The translations under genes and the position numbers were made by a program. Positions 43,440 through 55,890 of a stretch of 64,000 bases of DNA are shown in pieces. This stretch comes from Ochotona curzoniae (taxonomy: Eukaryota > Chordata > Mammalia > Lagomorpha > Ochotonidae): contig NW_024466599.1 of the NCBI RefSeq assembly GCF_017591425.1, forward strand, positions 29,178,001-29,242,000. The letters are read 5' to 3'. The notes below the pieces were generated by a model. The model made no database searches. It was not told the origin of the DNA and saw only the letters and a program-made list of their open reading frames with translations. Each line of letters begins with the position of its first letter. Position 1 is the first letter of the stretch.

Positions 43440-46400
43440 TGCTTGATTTCCTCTCCTAATGCAAAACTCCAGCAACTTTCTCAAGACAACAGATGTGAGA
43501 ATTTAAGGTTCACATAGTTTTTCTTTTCAGGAATCATAATCTGGGGCACTTAGTTTTATCTAACTCCTTGGATATATTGATTTTAATATTTCCCCAGAAT
43601 TCTCATTCAACTAAGATATGAGGACACACCCAATGACTAAATGTTTGAAGTTCCTAAATAAGTTTCTTGTACTTAAAATCCAAAAAAAAATATTGTCCCA
43701 ATTGAAATAAACAGATAAGAATATAAGAAACTGTGAGGGAAAATGTTATGGGAATCATGAGGACTTATTCATTATTGGAGTTCAGAGAATAACTACAAGA
43801 TTAGAAAAATTCAAAGAATGTCTCATTGAGACCCGGGGCTAAGGAATTCAATAAAGATGGAAACATGATTTTCAACAAAAAGCTCAAAACAAGGTAAAAT
43901 GGAAGTACAGAATACCTGTGTATGAAAAATTTGAGTAGTGCAGGGAATTCAAAAGAAAATTTAGCTATTGAGGGTCATACTGTGTTAAATTTAGAAACAC
44001 TTTGATAATTCTGTTGCTGAGAGGAGATACTTGTCTCTATCTTACGTTAGTTCTATTCCTCTAGTATAGGAATAAAGACAGATTTGAAACGAAGGAAACA
44101 AACTAAGAAATACAGCAATTCAGGCTGAGAGAGAGAGTGAGAGAGCAAGAGGATTTGGTGACTGATTAGAGACAACATATCAAAGTGAGGGAAGTGGAAG
44201 TGGAGGTATTAAACAGTTCACTTTAACTTTGTGGTTATAGTGAAATAGTCATGTTAGAATTGAATGAGAAAAATAGACTCATGACCATATCTAATTACAA
44301 AAGCATAATATGCACAGTTTGGCTTGATGCTTTTATTTTTGTTCTTTGAATAGGTATCTCTGGTAATGAAGAAGGAATTAAAGAGAAAATGAGTAATTCC
44401 ATATAGATTGTAAATTCTGTAAGAAGAAATCATAAAGGAATGGTTAATAAAACCTTCCAAAAAAGAATCCCTGAAAATAGAGAGAAGCTTCAAACTTTAC
44501 TGAAAGTTTCCTGCAAATCCTCAAAGTCCTGCTAAGGAATAACACAGAATCAAAAGAACTACTGGCAACTTAAATTTGTGTTTCATCTCTGAGGCTAGTA
44601 CCGCAGGGTTGCATACAGAATGAAGTTCTTCTCAATGAATGTAGCAGTCAAGGGGATAAAGACACATATTTGGTGAACACACCACATGCAGGGAGAAAAG
44701 GCTAAAAAGAAAAAGGTGGGCGGAGATGGCTTTAGCAATTAGGCCTGTTTATGTGCCAAAGATGTAACTCTTCTTGGAGCAGCGAAGTTCAATTTCTGTG
44801 TTTTAGCAGTAAAACTAAGGCAGGCTTTATATTCCTTTTAGGTATAATGATACCTCTGCCAGTTTCACTTCAGATCTGAATTTTCTTCTCCTTGACTTCT
44901 TATTAATTCATCCTTCTGGGGATTTTTTCAAAGGAGAAAACCTGTCCTGAGGGGAAAAAAAATCAAGCCAAGTCTAATTGACAAAACTTTTCTATGGCTC
45001 AGTGCGAGAAGCAAACCCTTCAAGTTTTTGCCAGCTGACAGAAATTTTAAGGACAGCCTTCCAAGATCAAAGCAAGTCTTTAACTTCTTTTAACAGTAAA
45101 TTCACTGGGGACTATTGACATGTAACGCACTCTCCATAGCCAATTCAGAAACCTTACTGCCCTCGAACATAGTGGAGGACAATCAAGTATTTTCATCCTT
45201 CACCTGTAAACAAAGCACCAGGTCCAAAGACAAAGGAGAACCCACGCTACTCTTCGGCTATGAAATCATAGGGAATGAGCACTTCCAAGTCTCACAACAC
45301 AATACTGCGCGGAACTGTTTTCAGAAACTCACTGAAACACCAATAATAAACAACAGAAAGGGAGCTACTGTGGAGCAAAACAAACATATTAAAACGTGTT
45401 TGCATCTAAAGGTCATGGTTTCTTTTTGATTCCAAAATGTATAACTGTGAATGACATTAAAGGATATGGCAATAGGAGGCAAAACATTCATTTTCTATCC
45501 CTTTTTTGGCTTATCAATTCAATTACGATGATTTTGGTCAAATTATGTATCCCTTTTGGATCTTCGGTACTTTATCTGTGAGGAAAGGCGGCAGATGAAT
45601 TTATAATGGAAAAGCTTGACTTTTTTGTTGTTATTGTTTGTTTTTTAGGATCTAAAGCTCCTATGGTAACAAATCAAATAAAAACTTACATTACTACCTA
45701 ACAGGGTCTACCTCAATCTACTGAGTGTATAACATTGCAAAAGGCACACTTTGGGCTGCCATCCCAGAGGTACTGATTAGGGAAGTTAGAAAGAAGGTTT
45801 GTTAGTCAATGTGTTAAATATCTAAAGAAGCCCTTGGTACCTTCCAGGCATCTTAGCAACAAGGGCTTTAGCACAAATCCTTCTCCCCTCCATTTAAAAT
45901 AGCAGAAATTTACCTTGTTTTCCCCTTCAGGAGGCAGTCACATTCCCAACACTGAAATAACAATAGGTGCCACATTCAAAAGAGTGAAGCTTGATGTATC
46001 TGTCACACTTTCAGAAAACAGGGGAACCCTATACCATGAATTACTCTCTCACCCACTGCCAGTCCTATATAAGCCAAAGAAAAGACACTCAAAGTTTTTG
46101 ACATCATCAGACCACCAGCAGTGATATAAAGAGTAATGAGAGGTTCATTCAGGACTGCTTAGACAGTGTGAGCTTTCGGCCAACGTTCCCAGCATGGCCT
46201 TCCTCCTCCATCTGTAGAGTAACTGCAGTTTGTGACTTTCTACCACCACAGTACTGACTCTTGATTATTCTACCTCCTTCTCCCACATCTACGAACCTTG
46301 TACTTACACTGAGCTCACCCAGATATATCGAGGACAATCATTCTTTTCCATTCTTAGCAGCCTGAGTTGCATCTGCTATCATGATTTCCTTTGCCATATA

Positions 46401-48145
46401 AATGTAACATATTCATACACTACTGGGCCTACGACACAGATATTTTGGAGAAGGGCACTATTACTCTTACTTCTCAATCAAAGAGAATACCAAAATAATT
46501 CATTTTTACAAATTGGGAATCTGTGAGAGGTAGTCTCCACCCTTGACTTACAGACATACTTGCTCATTGTGTCTTATCTGCAAACATTGGGCAGTGAAAA
46601 AGTGAGTAATGTGGGGTATCACAAATGAGCTCATGCTTAAGGGCCTAGAGGAGTGAGCTACCACAAGTTGCTGTCTTGGCTGATTCTCGGATAAGTCAAT
46701 ACAGAGCCAACATTAGAGCTAGCAGTGCAGAAATACCATGCCATTTATCACAGATATTTATTTTACAAGGAGAATACTTGTCACATTTTAGAAAATGAAG
46801 CCTTCAACTTTGATTAATTTTTCAGGAATTCATAATCTTAAATCTTTGTGACAGGTTTGCTAATTACACTGCAGTTCACTGAAGTAAAAACTGAGACCTC
46901 TCTCTGTTACTGTTTTCTAGCAGGGTCTGATTCTTCCTTTCCCACACTGAAAATATAAGAAGTTGACAGAAATTTTTTCAGAAGCTGAAACCAAGACAAA
47001 AATATAAACAGCATGTCCCTTCAACATTGTTCAGAGGAAAAAGTTTGCATTGGGATTATCTAAATGCATTTCACCACTTATGATTCGTTAAAGTGTCTTG
47101 ACACAGAATTACTTATCAATGGCAGATTTCTCTATGGGAGCAATATGAATAGTTCATCTCTGATTAAGTAAGAAATATATGCCTTAGTATAGTTACCAGT
47201 TTTGTATCTATTCAAAAATCTGTTCTCTGGCAAACATCCTAGGCTTTCAAATTTTCTTAGAAGTGTTACAATATCTTCTTAAATAAAACACTGCATTAAA
47301 GCTTTCACATTCAAAATTTTCATACTGTTATGATTTCACTATTCTTGAAACTTACCTCTTAGTAGCACTTTGGGTGGTATTTATATTCTGTGGACACTAT
47401 CAGGTAGAAAAGTTTCAATCCCTTCTAGATCAAAACTGTATTATCTCATCTTTAATTTTTCATTCGCTCCTATTTATTAACTCCCTGACTGATGACCAAC
47501 ATTGGCTATTATTTATTACTCTATATTTAACATTAGCATATGTTTATAATATTTTGAGTGATTAAAACTGATTTTGGAATATGTTGGATTTTAAATATTA
47601 TTGGGAAGTAACAAATGTTTTGAAGGTGTATAAACTTGTGAAAGTTGAACAATATAACATTAATTGAAAAGTAGCAATTAAAAACTTTTTAAAGAACTTT
47701 GGGGAAGAACTGACAATAAAACTGGCAATTCACATTTGAATAACTTTGGATTTGAAAACTTTTCAAGGTGATGAAATGCTAAAGAAAAATAATTTCAAAG
47801 AAGATGACAAATAATTGTCACAAGTATAACCATACACAATCTAAGGCTGTCTCTTTAAACATTAACTTCCTAGAAGTAGTTCATAGTAAAACACTTCAGC
47901 CTTAAGAATATTTAGTCAAAACCTGTCAATAGAATTCATTTAATATCCCATGAAAGGTAGGTAAAAAAACAAAATCCATCAACAATTGCAAAATATTAAC
48001 TTTAACATTAAATATTTTAGAGAACAAAATAACACAGCATGTTCACTGATGACTCAAATTCTCTGAGATTGCTCCATGTCTTCTTTTACAATGTTAAATA
48101 TTTGAACATGTTATTAAATGTCAGCATTTGCTTTTCTTTAGGATT
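43440..48145. other. 4.7-kb repeat-poor island
   Basis: The longest stretch without a recognised repeat. No established gene. Frames of 61-104 codons exist (longest 45115-45429, 104 codons, no domain recognised). A short GA-rich tract lies at 44128-44150. A good acceptor-like tract ends at 45930 (see separate entry). Confidence 0.5.
45931..46166 (+). other. Weak candidate exon after a strong acceptor-like tract
   Basis: taccttgttttccccttcag ends at 45930, an excellent polypyrimidine acceptor. The frame is open to a stop at 46122-46124 (GSHIPNTEITIG...TSSDHQQ). The nearest donor-like sequence is gtgagc at 46167. A TATA-like tcctatataagcc lies at about 46064. Nothing ties these together and no family is recognised. 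Confidence 0.15.
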
Positions 48146-48149
48146 CAAT

Positions 48150-48570
48150 CAAGGAAAATATAGGCTAGTATATTTCCACTGTGGAAATCAGTATGTAAAA
48201 AATGCATGCAGAATTGCAAATAAATCTGCCATATGACCCAGCTATCCTGCTCCTAGGAATATGCCCAATAGAAATAAAATCTGCATATGAGAAGGGGAGC
48301 TGTAATCCTATATTTGCAGCAGCACAATCTACAATAACAAAGACATAGAAACAATCCAGATGTGTGTCCCAAGAAGAGTGGTTAAAGAAACTGTGATACA
48401 TGTACTCCATCGAATATTATTCAGCTATTAAGAAGAATGAAATTATACTATTTACAACTAGGTAGTCCCAAATAGAGACCATTATGTTCAGTGAAATGAG
48501 TCAATCACAAAAGAACAAACACCGTAGGTTCTCTCTTATATACGGAAAGCAGCATGGAAAGTGTAACTTC
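48150..48570 (+). mobile_element. LINE-1 ORF2 3' end, sense, old
   Basis: 'tctgccatatgacccagctatcctgctcctaggaatatgccc', 'agcacaatctacaataacaaagacatagaaac', 'ccatcgaatattattcagctattaag' and 'cattatgttcagtgaaatgag' are consecutive L1 ORF2 3' motifs. Confidence 0.85.
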
Positions 48571-48574
48571 AATA

Positions 48575-49450
48575 ATCCAAACAACTCATTTTAAAACATC
48601 TTTCAAAATGATTACTGCTTATAGCCCTTACCTAGTCTTCAACTGCACTATGCGCTTCTTTATTTTTGAGTATTCGAATTATTTTTTAGTAGAATAAAAA
48701 GCCTGGTTTGCAATGTAAATTAAAAATTATAAAGGAAATCTATTAAAAATTCAGACACACTTGTATAAGTTATCATATATAGTATTGAAAATTACACATT
48801 TTTCTATAACAACATTTCTGATAGTTCAAAGTTGTAACAGTCAACTATAGTACAGTAATTATTATACAATGCGGCTAGATTATGCACAGAGCACAATTTC
48901 TGAGAAGAAAAACTTTTTTCTCCTGAACTGATATTAAGAAACCAACAATCTGAAAATATCTGGATTCTATGGATTTTACTCAAGACATCAAATATTCTAT
49001 CTGTGAAGCTTCAAGGAAATTGGCACAAAGGGAGACTGCCTGCATTCTTGTCTTACATGAAGGAAACATTTCTATGTGGACAACATAGTGAGCAAGTCAG
49101 AAACTTCCTGCCCCAGAAGTTAGGAAGGGGCCTCCAAGAGAGGAAGACCCGGATAGGGTAGCAGTGGTGTCACCATTCTGGTCAGCAGAGTAACAGCTAA
49201 AAATCAACAGGAACATAGGAACAAAACCATCAAAAGGCCAGAATTAGTAATCCTATCTTGCTTGCTCAGGATAAAGCAAAAAACCATCAAAAGAGTGTGA
49301 AATATCAGTAATTTGTTTCTATTCAGGGTAAAATTAGAAATTCCAAAGGGTGGGATGATATTTTAGCCTTGCTGGAAGCACATTTTGGGGAGAAGCAAGC
49401 ACGTACTGTAGACTTTAAAGTGACACCCCACACACATCTTTTCTCTTTCC
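48575..49450. other. No gene recognised
   Basis: Unique-looking AT-rich sequence. Confidence 0.45.
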
Positions 49451-49455
49451 AACAG

Positions 49456-49524
49456 GGAGGTGACCTTATCTGCCTTTTAGTCCATCTAGCTCATTACAGA
49501 ATTTCCCATGTTGCTTTAAATGAG
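49456..49524 (+). other. Candidate 69-base exon with good splice signals
   Basis: The acceptor tttctctttccaacag ends at 49455 and the donor gag|gtgagg begins at 49525. The 69-base segment is a multiple of three and open in the frame GGDLICLLVHLAHYRISHVALNE, which continues upstream to an ATG at 49369. It is non-repetitive. No protein family is recognised, so it may be a pseudo-exon. Confidence 0.25.
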
Positions 49525-49529
49525 GTGAG

Positions 49530-50457
49530 GACTCAGATTAATAGCCAGATGCAAGGAGAAGCTTGAGACTGAAGAACTGAAATATTTGTAATGTGTTACA
49601 CTTTCCTTTTGTCCTCACTGATAATGCTTAGTGTACCTGGCTCATTTAGCTAATAACATTTCGGGATTCTCACACCAAAGGAGGAAATTTCTAAGCCATT
49701 TATTATGACATTTACATTATATACAATCAAGAGAAGAGAAAATGCAACTACTCAGAAATTTGTGGAGAAAATCTGGAATGCTTTGAGACATATCACCTGT
49801 ATCATTTAATAGTAGAATATCTTTTAAGGAACTAAAAACAGGATTCTTTGCTTTTTATTTTTCTTGGTGGCTGAAGAGATCTTAAAAACAATTTCAACAA
49901 TGAAGTGCTGAACCTTTGCAAATAAGCAGAAAGAAAATAAATAGAATAATCAGAAGAGAATGTTCTTTACTGCTCTAGTCTGTCTCTAAATTTATATCCA
50001 TGGAGAATATTCTGTCTCCCTATTCACACAGACAGTTTTACTCTCTTGGCTGCTTTCTGCAGTACTAGCCTTGTAGGCACTTGGACACAGATAAATCATA
50101 AGGGCTTAGACATTTAAACAAGCATTTATATTATTTCTGCCACAAGTTAAACGCCATTATGTAACCACTTTATAAGAGATAACAAATGATTGTTGTTTCT
50201 TTTGCTCACCAGCCAATAATTTCCTTTGGATTGGAATTGAATATTCTTTATTTTGAGAAGTGGTTCTAGCCAAGTTCAGCAAGTAGGTTGCTGGTTAGGC
50301 CTCTCTGCATCTCTTTCTTATGTGAGGTGACATGTGGGGACTTAGGAACTCCTGTTGTGCCTCTGTGATCCCTCCATGCCCATCCCTGATCATGATTTCT
50401 CTGCTATCTGTGCACTGACACAAATGCAAACACAACTGCCTTATGTTAAAAGTCATT
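49530..50457. other. No gene recognised
   Basis: Repeat-poor sequence. Nothing supported. Confidence 0.45.
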
Positions 50458-50472
50458 AAAAAGAGGATTCAG
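50458..50472 (+). repeat. Target-site duplication of the CSINE, left copy
   Basis: aaaaagaggattcag, repeated as 50806-50820 after the A tail (the A part merges with the tail). Confidence 0.85.
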
Positions 50473-50805
50473 GGCCCGGCGCGGTGGCGCAGTGGTTAAG
50501 GTCCTTGCCTTGCACGCCCGGGATCCCATATGGGCGCCGGTTCTATCCCGGCAGCCCCGCTTCCCTTTCAGCTCCCTGCCTGTGGCCCTGGAAAGCAGTC
50601 GAGGATGACCCAAAGCTTTGGGACCCTGCACCCATGTGGGAGACCCAGAAGAGGCTCCTGGCTTTGGATCGGCATAGCATCAGGCCGTTGCGCTCACTTG
50701 GGGAGTGAATCATCGGACGGAAGATCTTCCTCTCTGTCTCTCCTCTCTGTATATCTGCCTTTCCAATGAAAAAAATAATAATAAAAATAGATCTTAAAAA
50801 AAAAA
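50473..50805 (+). repeat. CSINE, sense, youngest-looking full-length copy
   Basis: A lightly diverged CSINE. The tRNA-derived head has A box tggcgcagtgg (50485-50495) and B box ggttctatcc (50539-50548), the internal RNA polymerase III promoter. The body includes gtgggagacccagaagagg, gatcggcatagcatc and gggagtgaatcatcgg. It ends ttccaatgaaaaaaataataat plus a long A tail, and is flanked by a perfect duplication. The frames of 61-79 codons on both strands are SINE readings. Confidence 0.95.
50485..50548 (+). promoter_or_regulatory. Internal RNA polymerase III promoter (A and B boxes) of the CSINE
   Basis: A box tggcgcagtgg and B box ggttctatcc, 43 bases apart. The B box differs from the tRNA consensus (ggttcganncc) at one or two positions. 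Whether it is active is unknown. Confidence 0.7.
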
Positions 50806-50967
50806 AAAAAGAGGATTCAGTCTAAATACTCCTTCCCCAAAACAGTGCATTCAGACTACAAATTCTTATTTTATGAACACATTTAGTGGCCGTTTCACAA
50901 GGGGAGTAATTCTAGTTTGATTTTATTCCATTCTTATTTTAAAAACTAACAGTCAGTATTTTATATT

Positions 50968-51102
50968 TGAAGACTTATTAATTTATTTGGAAATTAGTGT
51001 TATAGCAAGAGTGGAAGAGCAGAGAGAAATACCTTATGCCCTCTGCTTTACTCCCAAGATAGCCAAAATGGCTGGGATTGGGCCATGACAGAGCCAGGGG
51101 GT
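50968..51102 (-). repeat. CSINE 3' half, antisense
   Basis: 'agacttattaatttatttggaaattagtgttatagcaagagtgg' and 'ccctctgctttactcccaagatagccaaaatggctgggattgggcc'. It ends abruptly. Confidence 0.7.
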
Positions 51103-51104
51103 GC

Positions 51105-52222
51105 GTGCATTTTATCGCATAAAATACTCATTTGATGTCACAGAAAAATTAGATACATTTAAAAGATTTTTTTCTTCCATAACAACATAGCACAGGCCCT
51201 ATAATGATATAAAGAAGATTTTTTTATAAAATTGCAGCATAGTTTATTGGAAAAAATGAAGAGAAAGAAATCCCTGCCGCTGACATATCAGGCATGCATC
51301 TTAGTGAAGATGGACTTGGACTTACATTTGGACTTTTATGGACATCAGTATGGCTCTCCGTCTCTTCTTTCCTCCTCCCGTGTTCTGGTTAAGCCTGAGA
51401 GGGGGAGTTTCCGCTGTGGAATCTCACTAAATAAACCCCTCCAGACAATACTGACCACCAAGGTTCTTACCTACTGGAGAAGAAAATGACTCCTTCATCC
51501 CAGTGGTTATCACCTTGTTGGACCACTACATTGCTCCCTTAATTCAGTGAATTCCTTTAGATCAAGGACAGGCAAGAACACCTTGTGCTAGGGGAAAACA
51601 GACAAAAAGCTCTAAAATCTGGCTTTCAAATAAAATAAATAAATATTAAAATGAAAGCAGAAATTGAAACAAGAGGAACTTATGAATTCAGGACTCAACT
51701 GGATTAGCAACATAAATTTTTCTTCATAGATATTTTGATTTTAATAAATTTATTTTTGACGGTGAGTGTCTGTGTGGTGGAAGGACCTGTCGGCATGATG
51801 AATATTTTAGTGAGAAAATAGCCTTATCTTTGTTTTTAGTGATGAGTGTAATTTGCAAATGCTGAAAGTATTCTGAGGGAACTCATAAAGGATTATTATC
51901 CACAAATCTGGTGTTGGAAATACCAGTCAGGATCTCATCTTGAAGCACAGCACAATTTAAAAGGACACGGAGAAGAATGCAATGAAATAACTATTTGCAA
52001 AGATAATGGAAAAGGAAGAAACTATCCCCCGAACTTGGTAGCAGCTCTGACCATGGGATAATAACCAATGATATTGTCCAGATTATTTGGAGTGAGAACA
52101 CCGGCTGACAAAAGGGAGCAGTGGTAAATGATTACCAAACCTCCATTGTGTTTGTGCTTTAAATGAGCTGACTCCAGTTAGAAACCAATGTGTGCAACCT
52201 GCTGAGGTCTGCCTCCTGTGAT
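51105..52222. other. No gene recognised
   Basis: An 85-codon frame at 51232-51489 and a local aataaaccc at about 51431 are seen, but no family or promoter is recognised. Confidence 0.4.
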
Positions 52223-52225
52223 GGA

Positions 52226-52530
52226 GAAGGACAGGCAGTGGCTAAATCCTTGCCTTGCACATGCTGGGATCCTATATGGGTACCACTTCATGTCCTGACT
52301 TGCATTCTAGCTACCTGCTTTTGGCCTGGGAAAACAGTCCAGGATGGTCTACAGCCTTAGGAACCTGCATTCACATGAGAGACCCAGAAGAAGTTCCTGG
52401 CTTTAGATTGATTCAGCTCTGGCCTTTGCAGCCACTTGGGGAGTGAATCAGCAAATGGAAGATCTTTCTGTATCTCCTTCTCTCTGTAAATCTTTCTTTC
52501 CAATAGAGATAAATAATCTTTACCAAAAAA
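52226..52530 (+). repeat. CSINE, sense, old
   Basis: 'gacaggcagtggctaaatccttgccttgcacatgctgggatcctatatggg', 'acctgcttttggcctggg', 'gggagtgaatcagcaaatggaagatc' and 'ttccaatagagataaataatcttt'. Confidence 0.85.
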
Positions 52531-52534
52531 TTAA

Positions 52535-54068
52535 GGAAAAATAAAAAGTGAAATAAATTCCTAGAATGCAGAGGTGTTTATAAAGAAACTCATAAAAATA
52601 TCTTATTGGCATATTTAGTTTTTGTTAGAACAATCTAAACCCAGAGTGATCTAAATTACTGTGTTAGAATGATGTTCAGAGAGTTCTACATTCCCAGAAA
52701 TCACAGGCAAGGGAGATAGCATAGGAAACTCAATCCTGTTAAAAGTTCAGGGACTAACTACTTAAGCTATTCTTGTTATGCCATCATGAATATGCTGAGC
52801 AGTCCATAATGAGGAAACTTGGAGATCTGCATCTTGGGCAGATGAAGAATCACTTTCCAATTCTTTTACCTGTGAGACTTGGGCCATATTTTATTATCAC
52901 CATGTTTATTTCTGAATTTTGGATCATCATTTTTCCCCCTTAGCGATGAGAAAGGTATTAAAGGAAAAATACTATTGATAAAATTGGTCATTTTTGTCAA
53001 GTGCTTACTAGAGTTCGAAATTAATATTATACACAGAGGGAACACTTCTCACATAGGTAGGAACACTGGTTCTAAGACAACTGAATTTGAATTATTGTTC
53101 TTGCATTTTTCCTGTGTAGTATGGGAAAATTCCTTCAAATTTTCTAAGCATTTATTTTTCATTCCTTTCATGAAGGTGAGAGAGCTTGCTGGCTGTATTC
53201 CCTAAACTAACTTAAAAATCAAGAATTCAGTGTATGCTTGCATCCCATAATTTTCTCATGCTGCCATTAATAAACAGATGCAACAGTATTGGCAAAACTG
53301 AATAATGCAGTGGACATTATGAAAGGTTTACATAAAAATTAAACCATAAACTAGGACAATTCTGCATTTGGTAAGAAATATAATGACAGCAATTACTTTA
53401 TAACAGTAAAGTCCAAATATTTTGATAGGAAAAACACATGAGTGAACACAGAAAGCCATACGTTGTTTTTTATTTTATATAATTTAAATACTATAGATGA
53501 TCTTTGAATGTCTGAAATATCATGGAGTATAATACACAAGGAATATACATCCTTATTACATGTTGTGCAAAACAAAAAGGGACTATCAGGAATAGCACAG
53601 AACGGAAGTCTTGATGTACACGGTTAGTATGCCTTGGTGTATTCATACAAAAGCATTTTCTACTTTTCTTTTTTTCAGTAAGAATAAGTTTATCCAGGAG
53701 TTTCTTATCTGGGAAATATTTGAGGGAATATTATACTAACTATAGAACATAACTGTCAACATTAAATAGCTTATTTTGGAACTTATAAAATAGTGCAACA
53801 CCTGGTGATGACAAACCAAGACTTCATCTGTGATATTGCTCCTAGAGGTAATTAAGGCCACCCTGTTCCAGTAGTCTTATAAATTAGCAAAAATCACTAT
53901 AGATGGAATGTGCCTTGCATTTGGAAGCAATTCCAAGTAACAAACAAAAATGATTTGAGAAAAAGAACCATCTGGGTATAATAAATAAAAAACAGTTGGA
54001 GGAATATTCGTGATTGAGAATATGGTTCCTGCTCACTAAAAGTTTTTAATGCTTATTTTGATGCAAAT
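52535..54068. other. 1.5-kb repeat-poor stretch
   Basis: AT-rich sequence. A 108-codon frame at 52879-53205 (+) has no recognised domain, signal or family and is likely chance. Confidence 0.45.
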
Positions 54069-54069
54069 A

Positions 54070-54366
54070 ATGTTTTTAAAGACATTTTTCTGGAAATACA
54101 GTGTTTTATATATAGAGGTATTCCATCTGCTGATTCTTCACTCCCAAAATGGCCACAATGGCTGGAGCTAAACCTATCTGAAACCAGGAGCCTAGAACTT
54201 TGGCCAAAATTACCATGTGGGTGCAGGACATACGCCACTCGCCACTACTTTTCCAGACCATATGCAGAGAGTTGGAAGTGGAGCTGCTGGGACACGAATT
54301 CATGCCCATAATGGATGCCGGTTCTATAGGCAGAAGTTTAACTTGTTTTGCCACCACATTAGCCCT
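54070..54366 (-). repeat. CSINE, antisense, old, full length
   Basis: 'ccatctgctgattcttcactcccaaaatggccacaatggctggagc', 'gaaaccaggagcctagaac' and 'ggaagtggagctgctgggacacgaattcatgccc', ending at 'ttgccaccacattagccc'. An (AT) stretch lies in the tail side. Confidence 0.8.
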
Positions 54367-54659
54367 ACTAATTTTTTTTTTAACTAAAATGCATAACAAA
54401 CATACTATTTTGTTTCATCATTTATTTTTGTCATTTTTGTAATATATACTAAGGAGACCAAAGCCAAACTTATTATTTTCTACTCAATTTGACCTCACTT
54501 GTTTATTTACAAAAATACATTAAATTTTTAGGCAGAAGTTTCTTTGTGGAAAAAAACCCTCACACAATAATACAAAGGAACCATGAACAAGAAGGTCATA
54601 TTATTCCCCAAAAGGAACACAATAATCCATTATATTACACTGTTAAGAAGCGGTGATTA

Positions 54660-54998
54660 GGGCCCAGCAGCATAGCTTAGCAGCTAAAGTCTTCACCTTG
54701 AATACACTGGGATCCCATGTGGATGCCAGTTCTAATCTCAGCAGCCCCGATTCCCATCCAGCTCCCTATTTGTGGCCTAGGAAAGAAGTAGAGGATGGCC
54801 CAATGCCTTGGGACCCTGCACCCGCGTGGGAGACCTGGAAGAGGCTCCTGGTTCCCAGCTTCGGATCGGCGCAGAACTGGCCTTTGTGGCTCACTTGGGG
54901 AGTGAATCATCGGACAGAAGATCTTCCTCTGTGTCTCTCCTCCTCTCTGTATATCTGACTTTGTAATAAAAAAAAATGAATAAATCTATAAAAAGAAA
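54660..54998 (+). repeat. CSINE, sense, full length
   Basis: gggcccagcagcatagcttagcagc at the start, ggatcccatgtggatgcc, cacccgcgtgggagacctggaagaggctcc, cggatcggcgcagaac and ctgtatatctgactttgtaat plus an A-rich tail. Its tail lies at the left boundary of the old L1 at 55010. Confidence 0.9.
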
Positions 54999-55004
54999 GT
55001 TGAG

Positions 55005-55880
55005 ATGGATGAGAAATTCTGCAGAGATAGAAATAGTATGTCAAATAACAAAGTATAATGGGAAGTCTTCACAGACTTTATGATACAGAAGAAAATATAT
55101 CTGATCTAGTATATTGTAAAATAAAAGCAGGAAATTCCTCCAAGTTAGAAAAAGGCATGAACATCTTAACACAGGGAGTTTATATAATCCCAAACAGGCA
55201 CAATCAGAAAAGGTCCTAAGCACAATACAGTATAGTCAAACTTCTGCAACTGGCAAGAGAGAAATACCAGGAACTTTTAAAGGAACCTCCATCATATTGG
55301 CAGCAGATTTCTCAACAAAAGCCACACAGACAAGGACAGAATGGAGGTACTCCAAAAAGAAAAGAAACCTGCTAATCTAGAATACTTACACAGTGAGGCT
55401 TTCATTCATAAACAAAGATGAATACTTCCCAAGATAAGCACCAGAAATTGAATCTGTCACCACTCAGCCAGACTTACAAATGATATTTGAAGATGTGTTA
55501 CACACACAGAGAGAAAATCAACAACACAAAAGAATGTGAAGTTGGAAAAATTCCTAGTAGAAGAACAAATGAGATTCAGAGCAACTTGAAGCAATATTTA
55601 TGAAAAATGTCAACATGAAAGCATTATTTATCAATAAAAATCTTGAATGTAAGTGGACAAATTTTAAAACTACAAAATCGGAATGGCTGAAGAAACTCAT
55701 ATATATGTTGCTTACAAGAAACATAATTCACCAATAAGGATACAAATAGTGTGAAAGAATGGAAAAATATATCCCAAGCAAATGGAACTCAAAATTGAAA
55801 AGATGTAGTAATGCTCACATAAAAAATGTTTTCAGACAAAAAAAACTGTTAAAAGGAGGAATGAAGTAATTATTAATAAT
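55005..55880 (+). mobile_element. Old LINE-1, part 1 (ORF1/ORF2 junction to endonuclease start)
   Basis: 'caacttctgcaactggcaagagagaaataccaggaac', 'cctccatcatattggcagcagatttctcaacaaaagcc' and 'gaggtactccaaaaagaaaagaaacctgc' match the region before ORF2 in old mammalian L1s. From about 55630 'atcaataaaaatcttgaatgtaagtgg' and 'ttgcttacaagaaacataattcacc' are the start of the ORF2 endonuclease. It is interrupted by the next SINE. Confidence 0.8.
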
Positions 55881-55890
55881 TAAGGATTCA
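55881..55890 (+). repeat. Target-site duplication of the CSINE, left copy
   Basis: taaggattca, repeated at 56223-56232. Confidence 0.85.

Noticed and set aside
45115..45429. 104-codon frame (+) in repeat-poor sequence
   Set aside because: No recognised domain, no Kozak-like context or clear splice sites around it; could be chance at this length.
46060..46076. TATA box of a promoter
   Set aside because: tatataag is expected often by chance in AT-rich DNA and no initiator or GC-rich context is seen.
50485..50548. tRNA gene
   Set aside because: A and B boxes are present but the head is the CSINE's tRNA-derived part and cannot form a full cloverleaf; the B-box/T-arm region is degenerate.
52879..53205. 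108-codon frame (+)
   Set aside because: AT-rich, hydrophobic composition from codon bias, no family recognised.
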